This document shows, in pieces, positions 11,715 to 23,206 of a stretch of 64,000 bases of DNA. The first letter of the stretch is position 1, and each line of letters starts with the position of its first letter. Location: NCBI RefSeq assembly GCF_963678635.1, contig NC_087070.1:28744048-28808047 (forward strand), written 5' to 3'. Below the pieces are notes generated by a model that worked only from the letters and a program-made list of their open reading frames with translations, did no database searches and was not told the DNA's origin. A program made the position numbers and the translations under genes. Source of the stretch: Symsagittifera roscoffensis (lineage: Eukaryota; Xenacoelomorpha; Acoela; Convolutidae).

Positions 11715-12267
11715 ATGGTTTCCACTAGACGAGAAGACGAAGTGCTAGCGCTTAGCGAAATATACGGGCCCGAAACTGTGAGTCGACTGAATGAAGAATA
11801 TGAAATAAATTACAAAATATGTATAACGATTGTACCAGTCTTTGACGGATCGATTTCCATTCAGAAAACATCAGTTGATTCACAAGATCGAACCTATCAT
11901 ACAAGAGATGTCAAGTTTCTTCCGCATATAAAACTAATTGTGGTTCTTGGACCTTTCTATCCTGAGCATGTTGAATGTCCCAATTTCAACCTAAAATGTG
12001 ATTGGTTGAGTAAAAAGCAAATCGAGACTGTCGATGGACAATTGAAATGTCTGTGGAATGGGATGCAATCAGAAATTTTGTTTACATGGATCCAATTTCT
12101 ACAGGAACTAGTCTCAGAATTAAAAATTACAAACATAAGCTGCGATTTATGTATATCAAGTAGCAACGAACCTGAGTGTGATACCTGTGACTTTATTGAT
12201 TCCCAAAATCTCTTTGACCACCTTATCAATTACAACGAGGACAAACTAGCTGAAGAGTTTATGAAAA
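11715..12267 (+). CDS. RNF14-like RBR E3 ubiquitin ligase, coding exon 1 (RWD domain)
   Basis: This exon encodes residues 1-184 of the ligase. ATG 11715 is chosen because it has purines at -3 and +4 (GAGATGG) and starts directly before an RWD-like domain: LALSEIYGPETVSRL, then a YPEHVECPNF turn, then a C-terminal helix with WNGMQSEILFTWIQFL. In RNF14 (ARA54) the N-terminal RWD is followed by an acidic linker leading to RING1, and here LINYNEDKLAEEF fills that role. The exon ends at AAAA|GTCAGT (donor after 12267) with one base carried over. Reading on past this donor reaches a stop at 12297-12299. The protein would transfer ubiquitin to substrates in cytosol or nucleus; the substrate is unknown. 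Confidence 0.88.
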
Positions 12268-12485
12268 GTCAGTGTATATGCTTGGTACTGGTATGGTAGT
12301 TTTTATTATCAAAGTTGCTTTTCATGGATCAGATTTTTTTTGATGAAAACACAAGTAAACAAATACAACTGTTCTTTTGCAGTTTATCGAATTCGTTTCT
12401 GTGTCCTATACGAATGAGTGGCGCTTTGTCTTATTTCACAAGTTCTCTCTGATAGTGAACAGTTCAGTTCTATCTTTGTTTGCAG

Positions 12486-12607
12486 ATGAGCACGAGTGTG
12501 AGGTATGCGGTGAAACACAGTCGGGCAGAGTGTGTTTTCAATTTGCTCCATGCGAGCATGTTTTCTGTCAATCCTGTACCCAGAACTACTTCACCGTCAG
12601 CATCAAG
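12486..12607 (+). CDS. RNF14-like RBR ligase, coding exon 2 (RING1)
   Basis: The exon follows a clear acceptor (TTTGCAG|ATGAG) and ends before GTCAGA. With one carried base it gives residues 185-225. It holds most of the first RING finger, the E2-binding module: CEVC, then CEHVFCQSC, then QNYFTVSIK. The last zinc ligands come from the next exon, and the frame is exactly continuous with it (phase 0). The order CxxC, CxH, CxxC matches RNF14-class RING1. The upstream intron is only 218 bases, in contrast with the 7.8-kb intron that follows. Confidence 0.88.
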
Positions 12608-12732
12608 GTCAGATTTATTTCCGATAAAAACCCTATCAAGTGATGCTACATTCAGCTGGAAGGGTTTCATTACTGAAATATGACTACTCAATCGTTTGCT
12701 TTTTATCTCCTACAAAAGGTTAATTGAAAGGT

Positions 12733-13065
12733 TATAGCTTTTAACAAATTTATCGGAGACGTCTTAATGTTTTCAAATAATTATGGCATTGAGACAGTAA
12801 AGTGGCGTTAGAACTGCATTTTAACTGTCAAAAGGGCAGAAAAAATGATTCCAAGAAATTCATTTTTGCCTTATTTTCAGAGCACAATAAGTTTTTCATT
12901 CATCAACGATTTAACAAGTCATTTTTCAGAGAAAAAAACTCATAAAACGCCGATAAAAAGGCAAACAAGAGTTTTCAAAGAAGTAATTTGATTTAGTTTG
13001 AATTTGAAGGTCAGAATTATTTCAGAAGTTTAATACGTTGTCCGATAAATTTGTTAAAAGCTATA
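12733..13065. repeat. Non-autonomous TIR element (family B)
   Basis: The 333-bp segment begins and ends with inverted copies of a ~58-bp terminus that includes AGCTTTTAACAAATTTATCG; the inner end carries AAGGTCAGAATTATTTCAGA. There is no coding potential. A diverged copy occurs at about 25,186-25,564 (and again in the tandem duplicate), and partial termini lie near 22,640-22,690 and 23,161-23,203. The shared inverted ends identify a MITE-like family. The superfamily cannot be named because no target duplication is clear. Confidence 0.75.
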
Positions 13066-13199
13066 TTATGTCATGCGACGGTCTGTGTACAGGTTAGATA
13101 GGGCCGTATCAATGCCAAATAAATATCTGTTCTCTGCTTTATGGCTAAGTTTGCCTAAAGTGAAGCGACCGTGCTGCAGATGCGGGGACATGAGACTCC

Positions 13200-13610
13200 T
13201 CATCTACAGGTCGGTGTTCCATTCGTTGAACGTAGTGAAGATCTTATCTAGCTCTTGGTGATTATAAAATTTGTTCAGGCTCTAAATTACTTCGCGGTTT
13301 GTGTTTTGATTTCTTTTGAAGTTCAGCTCATTTCGTAAAAGAAAGCAAGCTCCACTATCAAACAGCAAAAGCTCAAAGGGCGGCCCGAAAAACTTTATCG
13401 ACTACTAGTCTCGAAAGTGGATTTTTTTCCAGATTTCCCAGCGGAGTAAAAATTGATCCGGTCAGCTCAAAGTTGTTCTTGAAGTTCTATGAGTTATCAA
13501 GCTATACATTTTTAAAATTTGAATTTAAAAAAACTTGTTTTGTTTCCATGCGTTCGTTGACTCTTTTCCTTCAGTGTATTGGCTAGGTATATCTTTTTAG
13601 AGCCGTTTTT
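13200..13610 (+). repeat. Interspersed repeat (family R), diverged copy
   Basis: The family R signature has two halves. The first runs from a GAACGTAGTGAA-like start, through AAGTTCAGTTCATTTC and CAAACTCCACTATCGA-like words, to a TTCCCAGCGRAATAAA-like block. The second ends with CCTTGCGTTCATTGACTCTT- and GTTGGCTATG-like words. This copy shows both halves but is diverged. Other copies lie at 19.15-20.22, 26.74-26.95 with 29.28-29.53, and 41.86-42.26 kb, and a fragment lies at 22.33-22.43 kb. No protein is encoded; the origin (SINE, MITE or LTR remnant) is unknown. Confidence 0.6.
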
Positions 13611-14588
13611 TGCCGTTTATCTTGCGAATTGCAGCTATGCAATTTGTCAAGGTATTGCATCTCCGGGTGCAGAGAATTGCTCTCCTTTGGTTTCATGCCT
13701 TTTTTCGTTGAGTTTTTGTTTCATTTTTTGTTCTTTATGAGGCTGGCGCCTCTCTTTGCATGCTGGCACTAATTACAGGCACAGAAGAGCTTGCCTGTAT
13801 GCTCTTGCCTGTGTTATATGCTTAGTGGTATTTTTAGGCGTCTGCGATGGCTTTTAGGCATGACTTCGAAAGTGGGTTGAAGATTTTAACACCAGAAGGT
13901 GCTGAACCAACCTTCCTCCTCAAGAGGGCATTTGCTTTGATATCAAGTATAACTTCATCTTCAGTTGAAGTCTTCATGTTGTGAATGCATTCACCTCCAA
14001 CGGTTGAAGTTCTGGCTCTGTTTCGGCATCGTACCAGACTTCCTTGAAAATATTTTCAAACGCTTCCCGAATTTCGTCATGTCGAAGGTGTGTATATTCA
14101 CATTTGAGACAGTGAATGGTTTGCGAGATTTTGGCAGGTGTGCGAGATGTTTGGTGGTTTTTGTCCGTAGCGTAAATTGAGTCAATCCCTGCTATTGATT
14201 TTTTTAAAGCAATTGTTTTTGGCCACGGGGAGCAGGTTCAATCAGTTTCCCTTTTAAGTAGCAAATGTATTGCTAGGCTTCTCTCCAATTTAGTCTTATC
14301 ATTTTAAATGTTTTCTTGCTGTGGGTAATTTTTGTTTTTCTTTGATATGTAGCATTTTGTGTCTTTTTCGGCTAGTGTGGTATGAAGGATTGTCCTTTGA
14401 TTTGCATTCATTTTGACATGGGCATCAGGAGTTGTTCTAGTCTGGACACTTAATTGATTGTGAACTCTTACTCTCAGCTCAAGTAACGCAGTAGGCATTT
14501 GACAGTGATATTTTTGCAATATTTGATTTTCTGTTGTTAGTTGTTCCTTTTCTCTATTTCGTGTTCTACGAACTTGTCGGAGTGCAGC

Positions 14589-14790
14589 CAGTATTTAGAC
14601 AGCCGCGTATTCATACTGGTCAGTATTTAGACAAATACTGTATGAACCAATCAGAATCGAGAAAAAAACATAAATAATCCAAAATAAATAATAATTATTT
14701 ATTAATTTCTTCTTTGTCTCGATTCTGATTGGTTGAAACAGTATTTGTCTAAATACTGACCAGTATGAATACGCGGCTGTCTAAATACTG
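14589..14790. repeat. 202-bp near-perfect fold-back element
   Basis: Two arms of about 80 bases are inverted repeats of each other, starting with CAGTATTTAGACAGCCGCG and enclosing an AT-rich loop. The arms themselves contain shorter palindromes. The arms match almost perfectly, so the insertion is young or conserved by its structure. Copies of CGAACTTGTCG lie on both sides (14569-14579 and 14800-14810), in direct orientation. They are not immediately adjacent, so I do not call them a target-site duplication. A MITE is the most likely identity. Confidence 0.85.
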
Positions 14791-15539
14791 ACATGTAACC
14801 GAACTTGTCGTAGGCTTGTTGGCTGCCAATAACTGATCCAAGCTTGTCCAACATTGTATTTAATTTAATGTTGGTACCATTTGAATGGATTTGAAGAAAA
14901 TTTAAAGAGATCTGATAGATATTTATTTTTTGCAGACATTACAATTTCCGGTTGTACAGGCAAAAGCATCAATGGTTTAGTTCAGGCAAACACGAACAAA
15001 TATTTCATGTTTTGAGAGTTCTTGAGTTTCTATAAACATGCGATGAAACCCGATTGAGAAAACATTGAGAAAACGATTGCTTAAGATATTAGTCAGAATG
15101 AAGTCATAGGAATCAAACATAACTAACGTGTAACGCACCTCCGGTGCTTCAAACAGATTAGTAAAGGTGAAATTGCTTATAAAAAATGTATCAAAATTCA
15201 ACGAAATGAATGCAACTATAACAATAGACATGGGTTTCAAACAACACTTTTGATTTCAAAATTTGAACGATAAAATAATTTCAACGTTTGCAGGTTTTTA
15301 AAACTAAAATGGTCAACTCTTCAAAACTACTGGGTTTCAGATCTTCATACTTTTATTTCATGAACGGAGCCCCAAAATGGACGACAGGATAGAACTGCAC
15401 ATTACATTTCAAAAAAAATTTGAAACAATTTAATTTGCAAAATCATTAAAATCATAAATGGAATTCATAATCGAGCATAATTAATTTTAAACTATCAGAC
15501 TCATTTTTCTTAAATTAATTGTAAGTTTAAATAAAAAAA

Positions 15540-16800
15540 TTCGACATATCGCAACAAAGTCACACTCGAAAGTATGAAATGGGAGGCCAAATATGCATCC
15601 GCTGGTAGTAACCTGACATTACCCAATCAAAGGGTGGACAATTAAAAATTTTGAAAAGTTTTTGTTTTGAAATTTAACACTAATGAAAGTTTGCTTGGAA
15701 ACCAAAAGCATTTGAGCAGTCACATTTGCAATCCATATTTGGAGACAAGATTTGCAACTCATGAGAGTAACTTGACAGCACCCAAGTACAGGGTTAGGTA
15801 TTGCATTTTTTCCAAAAATTTTAAAAATCAATGTTATATATTGGAATCTATAAGAATTAAGCAGTCATATTTGGAGACAAGATTGCAACTCCTCTGATGA
15901 TTACCCTGCCAGCGCCTCACTATATTGTTTTTTACCCTACCAGCAGATTATTTTTTACCCTACCTCAATATATTATTTTTTTTGTTATGATTATGGTTAT
16001 TATTATCGTAAATTTACAGCTAAAAGCGGTTTCTTGTACCTCGCGTTAAAATCTTCCAAATGAGTCGCATAGGTGTGACAAAACTATTCCTTTAAGTCCC
16101 ATCAGCTGAAGAAAATCAACACTGGCAGACAGTTTTTTTATAAGCTTTGCAGTTCTGTACTCTAAGTTTGAGCGTATTGTAGGTACTATAATAATATTTC
16201 CAGTACGCTTTGCAAACGGGAGCAAAGAAAGAGATCCAAGTTTTCTGAAATATTTTGAAAAATGCATAAAAGATGTCGAGAAAACTCAGAAGATTTGGGC
16301 AATCAAATTTGGAGGGAAGATTTTCAAACCCTGATAGTACCCTGGCAGCACCCAACTAGCGGGCTGGGAACTGTAGTTTTTTCAAAAAAAAAAGTTTCGA
16401 ATTAAAAACAAAAAACATCATATATTGGAGACTAAAAAATGGAGCAGTCATATTTGAATGCAAAATTTGTAACCCCTGAGCAAACTCTGACAGCGCCCAA
16501 CTCCAGGTTGAGAATTTCAACCTTTGTCAAGCTTTTATATCTAAATTCTTTGAAAATTTTGGAAAAAAATCATAAAAAAGTCATATCTGGGAAACTTAAA
16601 AGATTTGAGCTGTTGTATTTGTAACCCCTGAGAGTATTTTGACAGTGCCCAACTACAGGCTGGGAATTTCAAATTTTGTGATAAATTTTAATCTGGTGTT
16701 TTCGGAATTTTTTTTTCATGAAACATCTCAAAAGTTGTATCTCGTAAACTAAAAGGATTTGGGTGTTCAAAATTGGAGGCCAAATTTGCAAGCCTGGGGA
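15540..16800 (+). repeat. Degenerate ~150-bp tandem repeat
   Basis: Recurring words appear in order several times: GAGCAGTCATATTTG, then GGAGRCAAGATTTGCAAC-like, then CCTGAGAGTANCTTGACAGC-like, then CCCAACTACAGGCTGGGAA-like and a T/A-rich stretch. Units begin near 15580, 15725, 15865, 16290, 16440, 16610 and 16770 and are clearly diverged. A short TTTTACCCTACCAGCAGATT-like repeat sits at 15,900-15,980. The same words in reverse complement occur at about 18,330-18,540, so a piece has been inverted. There is no coding content. Confidence 0.65.
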
Positions 16801-18329
16801 ACCACTATTGAGTTGCTCTAAGCAAATTTGGTGAAATGAACACTGAATTCAAACTGGAAAACTCATTTTTGTGACTCTTGGTGTTCCGTTGGAGAATTTG
16901 GTGCATGATTTGGTATCATTCGAACTATTTTCATTTTCATGTGGTTATAAACATGCCTCAAGAAACCATTGAGCTATCTCCACCCCCTCTTCCCACATTC
17001 AATTGATCCAATATGTGCATAAAACAATTAGCAGCCCGAAGCTGCTTGCACGCAGTTGTTTCAATAACAGCGCTAATTGCAAAAAATCATTTAACTTTAG
17101 TAACTCCGAAGGTATTGCAACCGAAAATCGACTTTTATTTTTTTCCGAGAACAACTTCTTTCCGTTAATAAGTTTGCATGTGAATCGACAGCTTCTAATT
17201 TATCAGCATATGGATCGAATGTTTCTAAGTTGTTTCTGCTTTACGGCGAAGTAACGCGCATGGTTACGACGACAAACGCCATATTTTCGAGTAGTCCTGG
17301 AGCTGCACTTTTTCTAAGTTGAAGAAAATTTTCTGCTGGGAAAAACTTATTTGGCGGATTATAATTTGTGATTTGAATGTTTAGTGTTTGACTCTGTTTC
17401 AACAGCCTAAATTGTTTTTCTAATTCAATGAGTTTTTACTAAAAATGGATTACGTTTTGATTGATTTCTGTAATAGTCCAGTTAATTGAGTTGCATTTTC
17501 TTGATTTTCTAAGCCAAGAATGCTATGATGTTTTCAAATTTTCGTCTCAGTTGCCTTGAAATAATGCATGAAGCCGCATATCTTAAGACATGAATTTATG
17601 ATTTTAGAAAAGTTTGAAAACAAAAATTTTTAATCCGTTTTCACTAACAATTTTTGCGCTTTTTTTGAATTGGTAAAGCGCGCTTATATAAATAAGTGTG
17701 CAAGAAAAGGGTAGACTGTGGTCAGTAAATGATTTTTTTTGGAGGGGGGGAGGCGGGTAAAGACGATTCAATCTCCTGACCACCCAGAGTGTACCCCTTT
17801 AGTACTATTTTAAGACATCCAACTTCGGCTGCTGACCCTGAAATTTTTTAAAGGTGCTTTTATAATATATAATCATTTTGAAGTAGTGTGCGCGCGCCAA
17901 AAACACTCCAAAGAGTGCAAATAATGGCACGTGGCAATACAACTGTGCTTTTTTAAATTCATATTCGTCTGAGTCTAACCGCTTGTTGTTGGCTTAGTGG
18001 ATGCTCGAAAAATACTAAAAGCTTGCTTAATGCTAGTGGTCGTGTTTCTCTTCTGTTTTTCTGTGACTGAATTTTTCGTATTTCAGGTTTTTCACTTAGT
18101 TGTTTCCATCTCACTGACCATTTAGTAACTTGAAATGGTATGCTTTTGTTGTATTGCTTATGTATAATTTTCAGCAGATGTAGACATCATTCTAGTATGA
18201 TTGCTCAAAATTTGCACGTTTTTCAGGGTACTTTTCACGTTTTTCCGTAATTGACGTTTTTAAGGGTATTTTGAATTTTTTTTGATCAACTTAGTTTTAA
18301 AAATTACTGCTCGAAATTTCTAGTTCTCG

Positions 18330-18540
18330 ATTCTATGACGGGTTGATGTCATTTTACTCCCAGGGTGTGCAGATGAGGCTTTCAAATATGACTGCTCAAA
18401 CCCTCTGTTTTGGAAATGCAACGTTTTTTTTCCAAAAGTTAAAGACGTGATGCACTCCAGGCGTTGCACATATGGCCTCTAATCATGACTGCTCAATTTT
18501 TTTAAGTTTTGGAGATGTGACGATTTTTATTTCTCAAATT
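18330..18540 (-). repeat. Inverted portion of the ~150-bp tandem repeat
   Basis: The words CAAATATGACTGCTCAAA and GCCTCTAATCATGACTGCTC are reverse complements of the GAGCAGTCATATTTG unit start found repeatedly at 15.5-16.8 kb. Two units are visible here. The similarity is limited to the strongest words, so the call is moderate. Confidence 0.45.
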
Positions 18541-19149
18541 TTCATTTAAATAAGAATTAAACTAACAAAAAGAGTCTGATGTTTGTGAATTAATTTCACT
18601 GGATTAAACGATTGAAGTTAAAACAAGAATTTTTAAATGAAATTAATTATGTTGCAAATGAAAGTTTTAAAAAATTTTCAAATATGGAAAGTGCAGTTGC
18701 ATGCTGTCTAATATTTTAGAGTTTTGTTTCTGAGTTAAAAGTACGAAGATCTGAAGCCAATTATTATGAAGTTTTTTGTTTAAAGAACTTTAAAGTTCGA
18801 CTTTGTTTTCTATCGCTTGATTTATGTGACGAGAAATGTTGTTAGATGCCTCATTTTTTCTTACGGTTAGATTTTTTTATTCACGCTAGTTAAAAGCTAG
18901 TTTGCAAGCTAGTTAAATGATGGAAAAATTGGAAAATTTTTACCCTTGCGATAAGCAAAGATGTTGTAACCGACTGTTATAATTTTTATCCTCAGTAGCT
19001 TACTTGACAGGATGACCTAGTGCTCATCTCCAAAGCTGTTACTTTTGTCAACCAAGAGACATTTTAAATTCTTGTTTTATTCTAAATTTGCTTGTTGTTT
19101 TTGTAGTAAGTTTACCAACTGCGATTTGTTTTAGTTTTCTTTATTTTTT

Positions 19150-20215
19150 TTTCGTACGTAATGAACGTAGTGAACACTCTTATATAAATCTTGGTAATTT
19201 GTTTGTTTTTTTTTCAGGAAAAAGTGTCAAACTTTGTTCTCGCTCAGTTTTGAGTTTTCACGGTTTGACTTTTGATTTCTTTTTTAAGTTCAGTTCATTT
19301 CTTTTGTTAAAAAGAAGGCAAACTCCACTCGAACATCAAAAGTGTCAAGGTCACGAAAAAAGTGATTGCCTTCTAATTTGGAAAGTGAATTAAAATTTTC
19401 AGATTTGCCAGCGGAATAAAAGTTTTACCTATTGATCCACTTTTTGCCTTTGCGATAAGCAAGAATATTGCGATCCAATACTACATTTTTCCCGTAAATA
19501 ATTTTGTTCACAGAATAGTCATTTTAGTAAGAATAGTAAATAACTCACTTCTGGCATACTCGTTTTCTCGAAATTTCAATCAAACTATTATCATTTAAGT
19601 AGTAATGAGTTAAAGACCATTTGTTTAAGGTTGTAATTAATTCTTCAAAAATTTCTACAGCATGGGTTTTGTTCCAATTTAAATCATTATTAAGAATAAC
19701 AGAAAGTTCAGTTTTTGTATTTTTACGAAGCTTGATTTTGGGTCATTTTAAAAAACACATTTTTTGCATGTTTTTGTTTAATATTTAAACAATTTGTTAT
19801 TTCGGCTTAGTCAACTTATATTGCGTAATTTCGAGGGAAAATATATTCTTATAGGATTATGTGTTTCGGTTTGGATGGGTCGTTGAAAAATTTTAAAATT
19901 TCGTGAAATCTTTTATGACAATAGTTTTATGACAATTCTCTCTTTCCATTTTCTATCTTGTTGCGCTTTTGTATTTTTGTCTCTGTGTCTCAAAATGAGT
20001 TATTAGCTTCGCCTCTGTGTCTCAAATTGAGTTAGTTGTATCAAAAAAAGTGTCAATCATGAATTGTTCTTAAACTGCAAAGAGCTTTAAGGCTATGTGT
20101 TTCTATCTTTGAAGTTCGAAACGTGGAAGTTTTTTCATAAAACAAGTCATATTTTTTTGTTTCCTTGCGTTCGTCGATTCTTTTTCGACGGCATGTTGGC
20201 TATGCTTATGTTTCT
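19150..20215 (+). repeat. Interspersed repeat (family R), copy with central insertion
   Basis: The first half (19,155-19,440) carries AAGTTCAGTTCATTTC, CAAACTCCACTCGAACATC and GATTTGCCAGCGGAATAAA. The second half (about 20,030-20,215), with TTTCCTTGCGTTCGTCGATT and GTTGGCTATGCTTATG, is separated by about 590 bases of unrelated AT-rich DNA. In the better-preserved copy at 41.86-42.26 kb the two halves are nearly adjacent, so the spacer here is a later insertion. Confidence 0.5.
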
Positions 20216-20410
20216 GAAAAAAGTGACAGAATATTGTTAAATGAGAAGCCTGTCCATTGATGTCAGAGAATGACCTTTGATGTTCTCTCAAGTGAATAAG
20301 TGTTAATACATAAAGATAAATTTTGTTTTGTACTTAACAATCGGAGACGAATTTATTATGATTTATATATTACTTATAAAGATCAGAACTCAATTATATG
20401 TGTTGTTCAG

Positions 20411-20511
20411 GACGGAAACATCTCCAGACTAGAGTGCTTGGCCTCTGATTGTGAGTCGCAGCCATCTCAGAGCCAGTTGAAGTCAATACTGTCAGATGAG
20501 TTATTTCAGAT
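20411..20511 (+). CDS. RNF14-like RBR ligase, coding exon 3 (end of RING1, linker to IBR)
   Basis: The 101-base exon lies between TTGTTCAG|GACGG and CAGAT|GTAAGT, both good splice signals. It encodes residues 226-258: DGNISRLECLASDCES supplies the last RING1 cysteines and is followed by a helix (LKSILSDELFQ). The exon enters in phase 0 and leaves two bases over. The RNF14 family has the same DGxxxxxxC block directly after RING1. This is the last exon upstream of the tandem duplication, so it can in principle be joined to either copy of exon 4. Confidence 0.85.
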
Positions 20512-20712
20512 GTAAGTTGTACGCCAACAAAAATCTTCGAAATGTGAGGAATTAGATATAGAGAAAAGAACTAAAGATAAAATGGAAAATAGAAATTTTT
20601 AGTCTGGAAAATAGGTTTGAAGTTTGGCTGATTTGTATATTTTGGAGCGAAAAACGCAAAAACCTTCACAATTAGTTTGCTTCAGCACTAAGAGTTGTGA
20701 AAACTAAAAAAA

Positions 20713-20953
20713 GAAGAATTTGGAAAAATAATGAGAAAAGAGCATAGTGCTATATTACGAATACATTTTTTTCACTTGGTGGCACTTTTCCTGCATAGCT
20801 TTGACAATTTATGCAGAAATTAGCCACGAATAAAGGCGGGAAAACAAATGTTAATAAATTGCCAAAGCTATGCAGCAAAAGTGCCACCAAGTGAAAGAAA
20901 TGTATTCGTAATATAACACTACGCTCTTTTCTCATTATTTTTCCAAATTCTTC
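20713..20953. repeat. 241-bp fold-back element
   Basis: Arms of about 103 bases, beginning GAAGAATTTGGAAAAATAAT, are inverted copies with about five mismatches around a short spacer. The spacer word GCAGAAATTAGCCACGAATA recurs in inverted form just outside the right arm (20,953-20,977), so two palindromic events are nested. There is no coding content. Its RNA would form a long hairpin within the intron. Confidence 0.82.
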
Positions 20954-22822
20954 TTTATTCGTGGCTAATTTCTGCATGTTTTCAAGCGGCCAAGACGTAG
21001 ATCCAAGGATGCGAGACTCTTAATCACTAGTTTGATGCTTTGATTCTGGCACTGCAAATTTTTTATTTTTGAAGTTTTTTTTTTTGCGTTTTTCCTATTT
21101 TAATCTTTGCGTTATAGACTTATGGGGCCAAGTAAACAATCTCTCCATTAAATCATTTTAGTGAGGAGATAGTTCACTTGGTTAAAAGTAATATTTTTCA
21201 GCCTATCAGATTTGAGCTTAGTACATGCAGGCCTTACTGCTTGAAGTTGCCATTTCATTTTAGGGGGAAGATTGTTCACTTGGTCTAGAGGGGGGAGATT
21301 TTTCACTTGGACCGAGCTTTGTTTTGCCATTTTCTCGTTTGCGAAGTGCAGCTTTGCATCTGTGTTATCTTTGAAAAGAACTCAGTCAATTACACAGCCA
21401 CTGGTATTTGTCCTTATTATTTGACGTTTTTTCACTTGTGGTGGCAAAATGAAGCTTCGCCGCGGTGTTACTATTTGGGGTCGCAATTAAATTATACATA
21501 TTAAGTGCGACAGTCTGAACCTAAATATTGCTTAAGAAAAAGTAATCTCTGCATGCTGAAGTATTAGTGATTGTTTAGTAACCATAACCATGAAGCAAAG
21601 TTTCAGAACTTAAGTTCAAATTGCTCTACACGCTAAGATTTGCTTTGATAAAGGTTTTTTAAGAGTTAATATAGGGCGTGCACAGTTTTTCTCTCATGCA
21701 CAGTTTTCTATTGTCTTGTTTCGACTTTTCCTTGTTTCAAACTACAATTTTCAAATGAAGCTCAATTAACTCTCTTCCAAAAAGAAAGTGGGTATAGCGC
21801 AAAAAGTGCAGCTTGTTTTTTTAAATCACAGAGTGGATTCCTAATTCGTTTAATTGCTAGCGGAGTTTTAAAATCACATATTGGCCCAGGCATATCTCAA
21901 AAGGCTATTCATGGTTTGAATTTGAAAAAGTTCATAAAAAAATGGTTTTTGGTTTCAGTTTCATTGAGTTCATTTACGCTTTTCCAACTGTAGGATAGCC
22001 ATGTTACCATTGGTCGGCTTTTTTCTAGTTGACTTATTGTTATTATAAATCTTTTGCTGCTAAATTGTGACCGAGCAAATAGACCAAGTACATGTCGGTG
22101 TGACCAAGCAAATAGATTTGTGCAACTTTCTGCAAATTGTATGAATCCAAATAACTTTCTTCACAGTATGACTGAATTTTGTGTCATCTTCAACCTAAGC
22201 TTTCATGATAGTATTTTAAACATCTAATTAGGTTTCCTAATGCAGGGCTACTGAATCTAGAACTGGAATTGGAATTGGAAAAAATATTAACTTTTCAAAA
22301 GTAATTTTTGTCGTGGCATTTCATTTCTTTTTAGGAGTCAATGAACGTTGTGAAGGCTCTCGTTGTGATATTCTTTTGGTTTGTTTTTTTTCAGAAAAAG
22401 TTCACACTCATTCTTGATTTTTCGGTAGCTTATTTTGGTAGCTTCATCGTGGTTTTTGATTAATAAAAAGCCGTAGTGTGCCTTATTTTGGGATATAGTT
22501 TTGATTGAGAATTTTTGAAAACTAAGTGCACTAAATCATTATAGTTCTACGCAAATTCTTTGTTCTCATTTTTTGTTTAATCGCGACTCAATTTGAGAAA
22601 AACGCATTTGAAATTTCAATGTTTGTTTGTCTTATCCGGATAATTTTAATCAGCAAAACTCTTGAAAGATTTCTGACCTTCAAACTGAAACTTATGAGAA
22701 ACTTTGATGCAATTTTGCGTTTGCCTTTTGTCGGCGTTTTATGCAATCTTTTCTATTGAAAAATTGCATGTCAGATTCCTGCTGAATGAAAAACATTTTA
22801 AAGGCGAGGGTTTGAAGTTATA

Positions 22823-23040
22823 TAATTAGTGGCAAAAAATTGAACAGACAGAAATGAAATGATTAAAAGAGCAATCTACCTACTTGGAACAGCTTCCGCG
22901 CGCATATTCGAAATATTATGTGAACTAGAGACATCCTATCTGTCTGTAAAAATAGTTTTTGCATGCAGAAGTTTACTGAAATAGGTAATTTGCTCTTGTT
23001 AATTAATTTTTTTCGGTTCCAACTTTTAGCAACTCTATAT
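22823..23040. repeat. MITE (family A), diverged copy nested in other repeats
   Basis: The ends carry TAGTGGCAAAAAATTGAACA and, inverted, GGTTCCAACTTTTAGCAACT, diverged versions of the family A terminus GCAAAAAGTTCGGACAGAC. The interior shares CTGTCTG and TTTTTGCATGC words with the copies at 24.55 and 24.97 kb. Family B termini lie on either side (near 22,640-22,690 and 23,161-23,203), which suggests that this element inserted into an older family B element. Confidence 0.65.
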
Positions 23041-23206
23041 TCAAAAACTGACCTCTGCAAAAGCGCAAGCAATTTGGTTTGCTTTTTTGATAGTTCAAAT
23101 GAAGATTTGAAAAATCGGTTGTGCTTACAACTCTATTTCACATGTCTATTTCTATGTCTCAAGGTCAGAATTATTTCAGAAATCTAAGATGTTGTCCGAT
23201 ACAGCG

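Larger units (their letters stand above)
12608..20410 (+). other. 7.8-kb intron of the RNF14-like gene
   Basis: No coding exon is visible in this interval. It carries a TIR element (12.73-13.07 kb), copies of an interspersed repeat (13.2-13.6 and 19.15-20.2 kb), a 202-bp fold-back element (14.59 kb), a degenerate tandem repeat (15.54-16.8 kb) with an apparently inverted portion at 18.33-18.54 kb, and a C/G-rich repeat fragment at about 17.74-17.86 kb. Short open frames here are AT-rich and show no domain. Confidence 0.7.
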
